From Bacillota bacterium (GTDB lineage: Bacteria; Bacillota; Clostridia; Lachnospirales; Lachnospiraceae), in assembly GCA_023393095.1 (NCBI GenBank), contig JAEWMT010000070.1, forward strand, positions 1 through 64,000: 64,000 nt of DNA. The letters are read 5' to 3'. The notes below the pieces were generated by a model. That model had not been told where the DNA came from, did not search any database, and was given only the letters and a program-made list of their open reading frames with translations. Below, in pieces: positions 42,041-51,527 of the stretch. Made by a program: the position numbers and the translations under genes. Position 1 is the first letter of the stretch, and each line of letters opens with the position of its first letter.

Positions 42041-43954
42041 CTATGCCAAACCCAACTTCTGGCGTTTCTTTATAATATGGGCTTCTATATCATTGGCGAC
42101 CTGAACCGGATCATCCCCTAAGGCGATTTTACCACCAGTAAGTTCCTCAACATCTTCGGTAAGCAGCTTAACCAGCTTTGGCGCACCTGTAATAAATGGA
42201 GTTGGTGAAAGATGGGTATAGGCTCCATATGCAACTGCAAATAAACCGTCTATCGTTGCCTTCTGTTCCATCCATTCCGGAGCAGTAACCGCAATTGGAA
42301 GATCTGAGATATCCACATTCAGATGATCTGCTAGAGCAGTCACCAGCATGGAGATTCTTCCGGTATCCGTACAGGTTCCAAAGCTGAGTACCGGAGGGAT
42401 ACCAAGGGCTTTACATACTCCCTTTAATCCTTCGCCTGCCTGCTCGGCAGCATCAAGGGAGCACAAGCCGGCAACCTCAAGTCCATGATTTCCGCAGCCA
42501 CCTGCCACAACAAGAATGTCTTTTTTAATCAGTTGTTTTGTTAAGTTAACTGTGTTCCAGTCCTGCGGGCCATTTCTTAAAGTAGAGCAGTTTGCAAGTG
42601 CTACCACACCCTTAATCTGTCCCTTAGCAATCACATCAACGAGGTTACTTAGGTCATTACCAATCGCCTTAAGGACTGCCTCGGTTGAAAAGCCTGCTAT
42701 CGCCTTTGTAACATACTTAGGAACGAGCGGCTTGATTTTACCATGTCTTTTTTTAAAATTTTCTATTGCGATATCAATACAGTTTTCTGCCATTTCTTCC
42801 GCTTTGGATGGATAATACGGCATTGCATGCTCTAATCCCGGAACCCCAATGATCGTACTGACACTGACCAAGGCAACCTGATATTTTTCTGCATACATAT
42901 CCATATCCGGAGGAGAGCAGTTTTCTTCCATAACTAGAGCATCCACCGTTCCCGTTGCAAGAAAAGGCTCTATTGCGAGCCAGTTACCCATCAATCCTAC
43001 AAATACATCGTCCACTTCAAAGCGTTGAAGCATCTCCTGACCGGTTTCAATGGAACCAACGATATGAATACCTTTTGCACCTGCTTTTCTGGCCATCTCC
43101 TGATATTCTTCAAGCTTTGCTTTCTGAAGAGTTGCAACGCCAATCCACGGCTGATGTCCGTTAAATGCGATATTGACATAATCCGGATCCATGATACCCA
43201 GATCTACATCAACCTCATGCGGCATCGGTGTTCCGAATAAAATATCCTGCGTCATTTCCAGTCCGATCTGCGCAGTATAGATGGTAGACAGTCCAAGTCT
43301 AAGAGCCTTCTTTGCCAAGGAAACATAATCGCCATCCACATTGGTAAGGCAGCTTGCTATACTATTCTCGACCTCATGCTGTATCCCGGAAGGGTAGAGA
43401 TGCAAATTCTTCCATATTGGTTTTCTCTTCTTTGGGGCATATAGCTCAACCATACGGCTTTGCTCATCCGGAGTGACTTTCATCTCATAATCCAGAAAAT
43501 CCGCAAGTTCTATTGCCATCTGATTCGTATCCTGATTCGTATTGATGCCTATTGTTTCACACATCCATTTTAGCTTATCAACATCCTTAATCTGAAAGGG
43601 TGTTTTACCTTCCGCGGTCGCCTTTAGTGTGCGAAATGCTTCAAATGCATGATGTCCATAGGTTGCTGCTCCCATAATATTTCTAATTAGCATATTACGC
43701 ATCGCCATAGCATCATTGCCTATTCCGCAGACTCCTTTATCTGCACCCGCCTTCTCACTTAGCCGGCATGGACCGTTAGTACATAGCCAACAGCTAAGAC
43801 CTTCAAGGCAATATTTGCAACGGATTCTGTCCTGCTCGTCCCATCTGGAAAAAACACTTGAGAGTCCATCCTCCTTAATCCGATGAAGCATTTCCTCCAC
43901 GGAATCATGATAGCTCATCCGTCCCTCTGGCTTCTCTAAAATATGTTCTGACAT
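42041..43954 (-). CDS. cooS: Anaerobic Ni,Fe carbon-monoxide dehydrogenase, catalytic subunit
   Basis: A 637-residue CooS that interconverts CO and CO2 at a Ni-4Fe-4S C-cluster. Seen: 'RCKYCLEGLSCWLCTNGPCR' with B-cluster cysteines 55, 58, 63 and 76, 'VMEENCSPPDMD', 'VALANCSTLRNG', 'VVAGGCGNHGLEVAGLCS' and 'LSFGTCTDTGR'. The D-cluster pair reads CX2C (Cys46, Cys49) with Ser54 where the CX7C type has Cys. No acetyl-CoA synthase, CooF or CooC is adjacent. GGAGG precedes the ATG. It is probably co-transcribed with the CoA-binding gene 87 bp upstream. Confidence 0.95.
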   Translation of the reverse strand: MSEHILEKPEGRMSYHDSVEEMLHRIKEDGLSSVFSRWDEQDRIRCKYCLEGLSCWLCTNGPCRLSEKAGADKGVCGIGNDAMAMRNMLIRNIMGAATYGHHAFEAFRTLKATAEGKTPFQIKDVDKLKWMCETIGINTNQDTNQMAIELADFLDYEMKVTPDEQSRMVELYAPKKRKPIWKNLHLYPSGIQHEVENSIASCLTNVDGDYVSLAKKALRLGLSTIYTAQIGLEMTQDILFGTPMPHEVDVDLGIMDPDYVNIAFNGHQPWIGVATLQKAKLEEYQEMARKAGAKGIHIVGSIETGQEMLQRFEVDDVFVGLMGNWLAIEPFLATGTVDALVMEENCSPPDMDMYAEKYQVALVSVSTIIGVPGLEHAMPYYPSKAEEMAENCIDIAIENFKKRHGKIKPLVPKYVTKAIAGFSTEAVLKAIGNDLSNLVDVIAKGQIKGVVALANCSTLRNGPQDWNTVNLTKQLIKKDILVVAGGCGNHGLEVAGLCSLDAAEQAGEGLKGVCKALGIPPVLSFGTCTDTGRISMLVTALADHLNVDISDLPIAVTAPEWMEQKATIDGLFAVAYGAYTHLSPTPFITGAPKLVKLLTEDVEELTGGKIALGDDPVQVANDIEAHIIKKRQKLGLA

Positions 43955-44041
43955 AATTAACCTCCATTATTTACAAGCTTAATGTTAGTTAATATATCCA
44001 TTTATATGAATAAAATACGAAACATCCTTATCAATATTTTT

Positions 44042-44470
44042 TTAATTTTTAACTCCTGCAAAAAATGAATGTAGTTTATGAATGCCTCCGTTATACACCA
44101 TTAGCGGGCAGCCATATGCAGTTACGACTCCTGCCTTATCACATTCTTCAAGCGTTGCAGGATCCACCATATTTTTGTTATAAAATAAAATCTTCTTCAC
44201 TCCGTTATCAATCAAATGGTTTACCGCTTTTGCAGCGCTTGTTTTATTTAGGAGGACATACGCTGTCTGGGGTATCATTGGAAGTTCGCTGAACTTTTTA
44301 TAAACCTTTATATCAAAATCAGCATTATCTTTTGTATTGAAGGGATATACCTTTATATTATTATTGGTAAATGCTTCGAAAACCATATTACTGTATGCTT
44401 TATTTCTCGAAGAGTATCCAACAAACAAAATATCACTGTCAGTAAAAAAATCTTTATTAATCTTAATCAT
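44042..44470 (-). CDS. CoA-binding (Rossmann) domain protein upstream of cooS
   Basis: AAGGAGG 7 nt before the ATG at 44470 gives 142 residues. A single CoA_binding_2 domain: 'DSDILFVGYSSRNKAYSNMV', 'NNNIKVYPFNTKDN', 'IPQTAYVLLNKTSAAKAVNHL', 'CDKAGVVTAYGCPLMVYNGG'. YccU-like members bind CoA or nucleotides; function is generally unknown. Its own sigma-A promoter and the short gap to cooS suggest a two-gene operon, which would make it a possible CODH accessory protein (inference). Confidence 0.8.
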   Translation of the reverse strand: MIKINKDFFTDSDILFVGYSSRNKAYSNMVFEAFTNNNIKVYPFNTKDNADFDIKVYKKFSELPMIPQTAYVLLNKTSAAKAVNHLIDNGVKKILFYNKNMVDPATLEECDKAGVVTAYGCPLMVYNGGIHKLHSFFAGVKN

Positions 44471-44502
44471 CAAAGTGCCTCCTTGCTCCTGTCTATAGTA
44501 CT

Positions 44503-44531
44503 ATTATACTATTTCTTGTACATTATGTCTA
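44503..44531 (-). promoter_or_regulatory. Promoter of the CoA-binding protein/cooS operon
   Basis: On the minus strand TAGACA (44531-44526), 17 bp, TATAAT (44508-44503), about 35 nt before the ATG at 44470. Confidence 0.7.
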
Positions 44532-44640
44532 ATAATTCTATTAAAATTAATATCTATTTAATAATATTTAACAATATTATGGAAGTCATGGGTCATCGAA
44601 ATGAACTATACGTAGCCAAATTACGGATTGTCTGGAATAA

Positions 44641-44700
44641 AAATGAGAAAACATGTTAGCAAAACTTTTACACTTTGCTGTATGCTTTCTCATTTACATT
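44641..44700 (-). terminator. Terminator of the GerM lipoprotein gene
   Basis: AAATGAGAAA (44641-44650) pairs with TTTCTCATTT (44686-44695) around an inner AGCAAA/TTTGCT stem. It lies just past the minus-strand stop at 44722. Confidence 0.65.
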
Positions 44701-44721
44701 TCTTTTATATGCTATAGCCTG

Positions 44722-45855
44722 CTATTTTACCAGTGAATCCATATTAACCTTGAAGGTCTCACCCTTTTTCATTAATATATGTCCTGATTCATAGGGTTTA
44801 CCTGCAATTGTAATATAAACTTTGTCAACACCATAGTAGTTACCAAGGGTATTTGTAATACATTGCAGTACTAATGCTTCAAAACCAGAGCCCAAATTCA
44901 TTTCCTCAGTAAAATCCTTAGAAAAGTCTACATACACGATCTTATCTTTACCCAGATACAGACTATTAATAACGGTATTTGCACTTAACAACGGCAGATA
45001 GGATTTCTTAACAGCCTCTTGTTTTAAAGCTTTTTCCAGAACCGTTCTGATTACATCACCGGTTCGAAAGGCTAAGGTTAATGATTCCTGATGCATCTTT
45101 TCATCAGAATCCGGATAATATACTGCGATTTTCTGTTTCAATTGCGTGTTCGTATTAATTTTACTTAGGGATGAAGATATCTTCGTACCTCCCGAATTAA
45201 ATACGCTTTTTACTAACCCGGCCTTGGGAGCATAGTAATCTTTTGTATTGTCACCCTTGCCTTCTGTGGTTACCTCAATGGCTTTATATATGCCTGAAGG
45301 AGTGTCAACTTTAACATCCACAGCTGAAATATAACGTTTTCTTCCATCGGGGAGTGTCCACTGCGTCCCCTTCACAAGCGGTTCCATTAAAAGAATCTCC
45401 GGCTTTTTGGTAGAAGTTTTATCTATGAAATTCTCACGGTAGTAGCACTCATTCATACTATAGATTATTGACACCTTACCGCCTTTTATCTGAATTACCC
45501 TAACGGTTTCGGAACCGCCATTATTTGTCCTAGTTTGTACTTTATTGTTCACCGAATCCAAAAAGTCTGTATATACTTTATACGAAGCGTATTCGTTTCC
45601 TTTCCCTTCATATATATATTCGACATCTGCCTGGATCGGATAATATTCAAGAAGCTTTTGCTGATTCTCTACCTGTCCGGAATCAATACCGTCGGTATTC
45701 TGATCCGCAACATTCTCCGGCGGCAGAGTAACTACCGGAAGCGAAGTCGGAGTCAGCGTTACTTTTGTATTTTCACTATTTACTTTTTCTTTTTTGCAAC
45801 CGCTTAACAATAGAAGCAATAAAACGAAACTGATGAACAGTACACATTTTTTCAT
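44722..45855 (-). CDS. GerM-domain lipoprotein
   Basis: A 377-residue secreted lipoprotein: signal peptide with lipobox 'LLLLSGC' (Cys20), a Thr/Pro-rich linker ('VTLTPTSLPVVTLPPENVAD'), a middle domain of about 150 residues ('YPIQADVEYIYEGKGNEY', 'KGTQWTLPDGRKRYIS'), and a C-terminal GerMN domain ('IAVYYPDSDEK', 'KIVYVDFSKDFTEEMNLGS', 'YITIAGKPYESGH'). GerM proteins act in sporulation and germination, at the forespore or outer membrane face. The middle domain is unassigned. Monocistronic. Confidence 0.85.
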   Translation of the reverse strand: MKKCVLFISFVLLLLLLSGCKKEKVNSENTKVTLTPTSLPVVTLPPENVADQNTDGIDSGQVENQQKLLEYYPIQADVEYIYEGKGNEYASYKVYTDFLDSVNNKVQTRTNNGGSETVRVIQIKGGKVSIIYSMNECYYRENFIDKTSTKKPEILLMEPLVKGTQWTLPDGRKRYISAVDVKVDTPSGIYKAIEVTTEGKGDNTKDYYAPKAGLVKSVFNSGGTKISSSLSKINTNTQLKQKIAVYYPDSDEKMHQESLTLAFRTGDVIRTVLEKALKQEAVKKSYLPLLSANTVINSLYLGKDKIVYVDFSKDFTEEMNLGSGFEALVLQCITNTLGNYYGVDKVYITIAGKPYESGHILMKKGETFKVNMDSLVK

Positions 45856-46011
45856 GATTACCTCCGGGTTCAGAGTCTAAATCCTACTCTTTATATATAA
45901 TATAAATTAGCAGGAAAGTGCTTTTGCAACACTTTATACTTCTCTGATTATTTCTATAATTTTACATCCTAGTGTCCATGGGTGCAGCTCGCTTGCACGC
46001 CTAAATTCAAC

Positions 46012-46041
46012 GTGTGAATTATTCTTTACAATAATTCACAC
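46012..46041. repeat. Perfect 12-bp hairpin between metF and the GerM gene
   Basis: GTGTGAATTATT at 46012-46023 and its complement at 46030-46041, loop CTTTAC. A smaller stem GTGCA/TGCAC lies at 45982-45998. It may end the metF transcript but lacks a T-tract on the minus strand. The 315-bp gap shows nothing else that I can support. Confidence 0.5.
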
Positions 46042-46170
46042 TATGTATTTTAAGTCTTAACATTAAATATTATGTTTATTCCAAATCAAATCATCTGTAC
46101 ATTTATTTGGTTTTTTATCATAAGTCTAATCGAACTACATGGATGAATATTATTGTCCCGGAGCATTATT

Positions 46171-47037
46171 TCAAGCCTGTATCAGACCTGAGATACTTTC
46201 ACTGATTCTTCTGGCAATATAGGCATTGTTCATCGTATATAGATGAATTCCATCAACTCCATGTGAAATCAGGTCTACAATCTGATCTATAGCATAGGCA
46301 ATTCCGGCCTCTTTGAGTGCTTCAGGTGAGTGTTCAAAGCGTTGAAGCATCTTAGTAAACTTGGAAGGCAAACTCGCTCCACATAAGGTTACCATACGTT
46401 CAATCTGTGCCTTATTGACTACCGGCATGATTCCAGCCTCAATCGGAGCCTGAATTCCTGCAAGCCTTGCTTTCTCCTGAAAGGAATAAAAGAAATTATT
46501 ATCAAAGAAAAGCTGTGATATTAAATGATCTGCACCAGCATCCACTTTCTTTCTAAGATTCAGGATATCTTCAACCAGGTCCACAGAAGAAATATGTCCC
46601 TCGGGATAACAGGCTCCCGATATATGAAAACCCCCTCTCTCCTTTATGAATGTCACAAGCTCACTGGCATATCTAAATTCATTTTTCGGAGGGACGTCGG
46701 GATTCATATCACCCCGCAAAGCCAGAATGTTTTCAATTCCGCTCTGTTCCAGTTGGTCTAGAATTTGTAAAATCTCTGACTTGGTATAATTTACGCAGGT
46801 CAGATGCGCTAGGGGCTCGATCTGATATTTTTGTCTGATAGCAGAAGCAATATCACAAGTCGCAGTATCCCCCGCGTTACCACCGGCACCATAAGTTACA
46901 CTGATAAAATCCGGTTTCAAATCCTTTAATTCGTCTAAGGTTGAATAAATTGTTTCAATCGGACTGGTTTTCTTAGGCGGAAACACTTCAAAGGATAATA
47001 CCGTCTTATTCTTATTAAATAGCGAAGCTATATTCAT
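46171..47037 (-). CDS. metF: Methylenetetrahydrofolate reductase
   Basis: A 288-residue MetF reducing methylene-THF to methyl-THF. Motifs: 'LSFEVFPPKKTSPIETIY', 'DFISVTYGAGGNAGDT', 'LAHLTCVNYTK', 'NILALRGDMNP', 'DHLISQLFFDN' and 'AGIMPVVNKAQIERM'. GGGAGG precedes the ATG. It is the short form with the flavin barrel only. It may serve methionine synthesis; with CooS nearby a one-carbon role is conceivable, but no MetV or other acetyl-CoA pathway gene is present. It lies 31 bp after the aldehyde dehydrogenase gene, on the same strand. Confidence 0.95.
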   Translation of the reverse strand: MNIASLFNKNKTVLSFEVFPPKKTSPIETIYSTLDELKDLKPDFISVTYGAGGNAGDTATCDIASAIRQKYQIEPLAHLTCVNYTKSEILQILDQLEQSGIENILALRGDMNPDVPPKNEFRYASELVTFIKERGGFHISGACYPEGHISSVDLVEDILNLRKKVDAGADHLISQLFFDNNFFYSFQEKARLAGIQAPIEAGIMPVVNKAQIERMVTLCGASLPSKFTKMLQRFEHSPEALKEAGIAYAIDQIVDLISHGVDGIHLYTMNNAYIARRISESISGLIQA

Positions 47038-47068
47038 AACATCCTCCCTCTGCCACTTCAGTTGGCAT

Positions 47069-48436
47069 CTACAACATTTTTTTCAACAGCTTCAACTTGT
47101 CCTTATATGGCGCATAACGAATATTGATATCCAGCATATTAGATTTCTTGAGAATACTCTTCTTATGGGTAAAGGTATCAAAGCTCCATTTGCCATGATA
47201 TCCTCCCATACCACTGTCACCGACACCTCCGAACGGCATATAGGAGGTTGCCAGATGAACTAGGGTATCGTTAATGCATCCACCGCCAAAGGGAATACAT
47301 TTTACAATGCGATCTTCCAACTCCTTGCTTCTGGTAAATAGATAAAGTGCTAGGGGCTTCGGATGACTGTTCACCATTGTTATAACTTCTTCGATATCTT
47401 CATATTCCAATATAGGCAAGATAGGTCCGAATATCTCTTCCTGCATGACTGGATCATTCCAGGTGACATGATCAAGAAGGGTTGGGGAAATCTGAAGCGT
47501 TGCCTCATTGCTGTCACCACCGCAGATTATTTCTGAACCATCGATTAGATTCTTCAGTCTGTTGAAATGCTTTTCGTTGACAATCCTCGGAAACTCTTTA
47601 TTCCGGCAAGGTTCCTCCCCATAGAACCTTGTGATGTACTTCTTCATTGCATTGATCAGTTCCTGCTTCACATCCCTGTGAACAAGCAAATAATCCGGGC
47701 ACACACAGGTCTGCCCGCTGTTTAAGGTTTTACCCCAGATAATACGTTTTGCAGACAGATCAATATCAGCGTCCTTCGCTACAATACACGGGCTTTTACC
47801 ACCCAGCTCCAGCGTAACCGGTGTCAGATGCTTTGATGCCGATTCCATAACCAGCTTACCGACACTGACACTTCCGGTAAAGAAGATATAATCAAACTTC
47901 TCCTTTAAGAGTTCCTGATTTGCTTCCCTTCCGCCTTCGATTACAGCTATATATTTTTCAGGAAAACTTTCTCTTATAATCTTAGCTATGATTGCTGAAG
48001 TTGCAGGAGAATATGCGGATGGCTTAATAACGTTACAGTTACCCCCTGCAATTGCACCAATTAAAGGTGCTATAGTAAGCTGGAAGGGATAATTCCAGGG
48101 TGACATGATCAGTGCAACCCCGTAAGGTTCTGAAACAATATAGGATGTCGATTTAAAATGTACAATCGGTGTTCTAACCCTTTTCTTGCGGTTCCAGCGA
48201 TATAGATTATGAATTGCATCCTTAAGCTCCGTATAGACAAGTCCGATCTCAGAGGCATAGGATTCAAAGGGTGCCTTATTCAAATCTTTCTTCAGTGCTT
48301 CAAAGACATCATTCTCATGTTCTTTGATCGCGGCCTGTAATTTCTTTAATGCATTCAGTCGAAATGTCAACTCCAATGTCTTTCCACTCAAATAATAATC
48401 TTTTTGAAGTTTCACAATTTCCTTGATATCTTTCAT
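47069..48436 (-). CDS. Class 3-type aldehyde dehydrogenase
   Basis: GGAGG 6 nt upstream selects 48436 (455 residues). NAD(P)-dependent oxidation of aldehydes: 'VALIMSPWNYPFQLTIAPLIG', 'NCNVIKPSAYSP', 'FFTGSVSVGK', catalytic Glu in 'TLELGGKSP', catalytic Cys in 'NSGQTCVCPDY', and 'QEEIFGPILPI'. The short length and 'SYMPFGGVGDSGMGGYHG' mark the ALDH3 group, acting on fatty or aromatic aldehydes. It precedes metF by 31 bp, so they may be co-transcribed, though a common pathway is not obvious. Confidence 0.93.
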   Translation of the reverse strand: MKDIKEIVKLQKDYYLSGKTLELTFRLNALKKLQAAIKEHENDVFEALKKDLNKAPFESYASEIGLVYTELKDAIHNLYRWNRKKRVRTPIVHFKSTSYIVSEPYGVALIMSPWNYPFQLTIAPLIGAIAGGNCNVIKPSAYSPATSAIIAKIIRESFPEKYIAVIEGGREANQELLKEKFDYIFFTGSVSVGKLVMESASKHLTPVTLELGGKSPCIVAKDADIDLSAKRIIWGKTLNSGQTCVCPDYLLVHRDVKQELINAMKKYITRFYGEEPCRNKEFPRIVNEKHFNRLKNLIDGSEIICGGDSNEATLQISPTLLDHVTWNDPVMQEEIFGPILPILEYEDIEEVITMVNSHPKPLALYLFTRSKELEDRIVKCIPFGGGCINDTLVHLATSYMPFGGVGDSGMGGYHGKWSFDTFTHKKSILKKSNMLDINIRYAPYKDKLKLLKKML

Positions 48437-48649
48437 GTTCATCCTCCATTTTTAAAATTAATGATTACGTTCAACATACTGAAGTTGATGTTATTGTTTA
48501 TCGTTTTTACTATTAATCATGTTATTATATCATACCTTGAGTACTTTAAAATAATTCTCATAAACTCTAGTATTATTCATATCTAGGACAAACTGTTTGC
48601 TTACTGCAATTAATATCTATCCAACCAAAACTCTAACAAATATTCAAAA

Positions 48650-51499
48650 TTATCTTAATCTTACTCTGACCCCGTGTGCAACTGCATATTCATGTGCTTT
48701 TGATCCGATACTGCATTCAATAATATAGTTCATACCATACTCTTCACAGAATACCAGATTGCCTCCGATCTTATTTACACTGTCAGGAATACGGATTAGC
48801 TCAAGTTGCATGCACTCTTCAAAAGCACCACCTTCGATTTCTTCCACACCTTCCGCTATATCCACCTCTTTGACTTTGGAATATAAAAAGTCATAGGAAT
48901 GGATTTTTTTCACTGATTTCGGTATCACTACCTTATCTATCTGTAATTCTTCAAATACTCCCGGACCAATCTCAGTAACGCTATCCGGTATCGTTACAGT
49001 TTTATCGGTACCCTGATATTTTATCAGTATTCCATTTGGAAGAATTACATAGCTATCCTTTTGATTATTTAACCACCCCGTATCGTTAAAAGCTCCGTAA
49101 CCTATATTAAATTGGGTAGATGGCATCTGGATTGTTTTCAAATTCTTACATCCGCTAAAGGCATCCATACCAATTGACTTGATACCATTTGGTAATTTAA
49201 CCTCTTCCAAGTTATTGTTATTGCTAAACGCTTTACTGGCTATTATATTATAGGTTTCAGGTATAGTAACTGATTTGTCACTTCCACTATATTTCAATAA
49301 TACATTCTGTAATACTAAGATATTATCCTTTGACTCCATATAATACGGTGTTGTTGAAAATGCATCAGAACCTATGCTATCCAGGGTTCCACTGAAGGAA
49401 ACCTTAGCAAGGCTATTACATTGACCGAATGCAAGACCTCCTAAATTTCTTAATTTATCCGGGAGTTTTATCTCTGATAGCGAACTGCAGCCATAGAATG
49501 CACTGCCCTCCATATCGGTTATGTTATTAGGAAGTGATACCTTCTTCAAATTCGAACAATATCCAAATGCTCCGGAAGATAATACTGCATCCACATTACT
49601 GCCTTTAATGCCTTTATCATCTATCGCTACTTCCTCCAGTAAAGGGCAATCTGAAAATGCATACTCTCCAATATACTCTATCTCATTTGGCAATACTACC
49701 TTCTTTAGTTTGCTGCAGTGTTGAAAACTGAAATATCCGATGTGTTTAACACTGGAAGGCAGAATAACTTCCGTAATATCAGTATTTTCTGAAAATACAT
49801 AGTCGGAGATGGTATCTATCGTATCAGGGATTGTGACTTTGCCTCCCTTGCCTTTATAAGAGATTAACTTTCCATTCATTGCAAAGAAGTCACCGGGAAT
49901 GGAATTCATCCATTTCGTACCAGTCAATGCATCCACTGCGACATTGATATTTTTATCAGCGAATTCAACTTCACCGAGATTGGTACAACCCTCAAAACAT
50001 TTACTGGGAAGCTCTTTTATATTGGAATTAATTCTTATGCTCTCAAGTGAAGTACAGTTGCCAAAGGCAGACGATCCTATGCTTTTTACACTAGAGGGCA
50101 GTGTATAATCCGATAACTTACCACAGTTGTTAAATGCACTGTACCCGATTGTGGTTATCTTATCTGACAGACTTACCTTTACTAGGGAACTGCAGTCTTC
50201 AAATAAATAGGAAGGTATTTCAGTTATCTTATCAGGAATATTGATAGAGGTCAGGCTTTTGTCGCCCCAAAATACCTTATCCCCCAGCTTTGTTAAAGTA
50301 ACCGGCAGATTGACTGATTGCAGTTGTGTGCAATAGCTAAATGCTTCCTCTCCAAGCTCTGTCAGCTTACTTGGTAGTACTACTTTATTTAATGATTCAC
50401 ATCCTGTAAAAAGCCCTCTTTCAATCACTGCAAGCTTGCTGTCCTTAGCGAAGCTTACCAGAGTAAGATTTTTACAATAGGAAAAAGCATATCTTCCGAG
50501 TGTTGTTGTCTTGCTCGGAATATTAACGCTTATTAATCCAGTATTACTAAATGCATCTATACCAATCGTTTTAACTCCGGATGGTATATTAATTTTCTTT
50601 AAATTCTTACAATTGAAAAATGCTGCATCTTTTATCTCTGTAAGATTCTTATTTAAGACTACTTCCGTCAGCTTTTTATTATTAGAAAAAGCACTTTCAT
50701 AAATAGTTTTGATGTTTGTAGGAAGGACTGCTTTGGTGCGACTTCCTATATATTCCAAAAGTATGCCATCTCCGACTACAAGAAGCTCTTTTTTATTATT
50801 CTTCAACCACGGTGTATTTGTAAATGTATCCAATCCAATATAATTTACACTGGATGGAATTGAAACAGTTTTTAACTTGCTGTAACCATAAAAAGCATAA
50901 TCCGAGATTTTTTTCAAGCCACGATTCATCACAACCTGTGTCAGTTTATCTTTTACACCGCTAAAAGCATCGCTTCCGATACCTTTTACAGATGACGGAA
51001 GAGTCACTTTAGTTGATTTCCCGCTATAATGAATCAGAATACCGATTCCTTCAATCATGAATAGCCGTTTATCATTCTTTAACCATTTTGAATCTTGAAA
51101 ATTCCCCGCTTTGATTCTGGCCACGGTCTTTGGAATAGTGACCTTTGACAGATTAACATCTCCAGAAAAGGCCTCGACTTCAATGGTTTCAACGCCACTT
51201 TTCATAGTAACTGTTTTCAGGTTTTGACATCTAAGAAAAGCATATTGATCAATTACCTTAACACCTCCAGGAATAATAACCTCCTCAATCCGGCTATTAT
51301 CACTGAATGCTCTCATACCTATTTCCTTTACGCTTGTGGGTATGGTTATCTTGCTTTCCGTTCCTACATAGTCCGTTAAGACACCATTCTTTATTACAAA
51401 ATCATCATTTTCCTTAGCATATCCTTTCACAGGGAATGCAACTGCAAATATCAATGCCGCAGCGAATAGTCCCATATAGATTTTTTGTTTTGTCTTCAT
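48650..51499 (-). CDS. Secreted BspA-like LRR protein, downstream copy
   Basis: A 949-residue surface protein: signal peptide 'MGLFAAALIFAVAFPVKGYA' (ends about residue 28), then LRR_5 (TpLRR/BspA type) repeats of about 23 residues to the end, for example 'KLKTVSIPSSVNYIGLDTF', 'NLKKINIPSGVKTIGIDAF', 'SLTSINIPDKITEIPSYLF'. Larger blocks with 'GDGILLEYIGS' and 'NGKLISYKGKGG' recur every several repeats. It has no sortase motif or SLH domain. Such proteins bind host or matrix ligands or polysaccharide. It has the same length as its upstream neighbour 28 bp away. Confidence 0.9.
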   Translation of the reverse strand: MKTKQKIYMGLFAAALIFAVAFPVKGYAKENDDFVIKNGVLTDYVGTESKITIPTSVKEIGMRAFSDNSRIEEVIIPGGVKVIDQYAFLRCQNLKTVTMKSGVETIEVEAFSGDVNLSKVTIPKTVARIKAGNFQDSKWLKNDKRLFMIEGIGILIHYSGKSTKVTLPSSVKGIGSDAFSGVKDKLTQVVMNRGLKKISDYAFYGYSKLKTVSIPSSVNYIGLDTFTNTPWLKNNKKELLVVGDGILLEYIGSRTKAVLPTNIKTIYESAFSNNKKLTEVVLNKNLTEIKDAAFFNCKNLKKINIPSGVKTIGIDAFSNTGLISVNIPSKTTTLGRYAFSYCKNLTLVSFAKDSKLAVIERGLFTGCESLNKVVLPSKLTELGEEAFSYCTQLQSVNLPVTLTKLGDKVFWGDKSLTSINIPDKITEIPSYLFEDCSSLVKVSLSDKITTIGYSAFNNCGKLSDYTLPSSVKSIGSSAFGNCTSLESIRINSNIKELPSKCFEGCTNLGEVEFADKNINVAVDALTGTKWMNSIPGDFFAMNGKLISYKGKGGKVTIPDTIDTISDYVFSENTDITEVILPSSVKHIGYFSFQHCSKLKKVVLPNEIEYIGEYAFSDCPLLEEVAIDDKGIKGSNVDAVLSSGAFGYCSNLKKVSLPNNITDMEGSAFYGCSSLSEIKLPDKLRNLGGLAFGQCNSLAKVSFSGTLDSIGSDAFSTTPYYMESKDNILVLQNVLLKYSGSDKSVTIPETYNIIASKAFSNNNNLEEVKLPNGIKSIGMDAFSGCKNLKTIQMPSTQFNIGYGAFNDTGWLNNQKDSYVILPNGILIKYQGTDKTVTIPDSVTEIGPGVFEELQIDKVVIPKSVKKIHSYDFLYSKVKEVDIAEGVEEIEGGAFEECMQLELIRIPDSVNKIGGNLVFCEEYGMNYIIECSIGSKAHEYAVAHGVRVRLR

Positions 51500-51527
51500 C
51501 TTTTCCTCCTAATTGTTTTGAAATATA

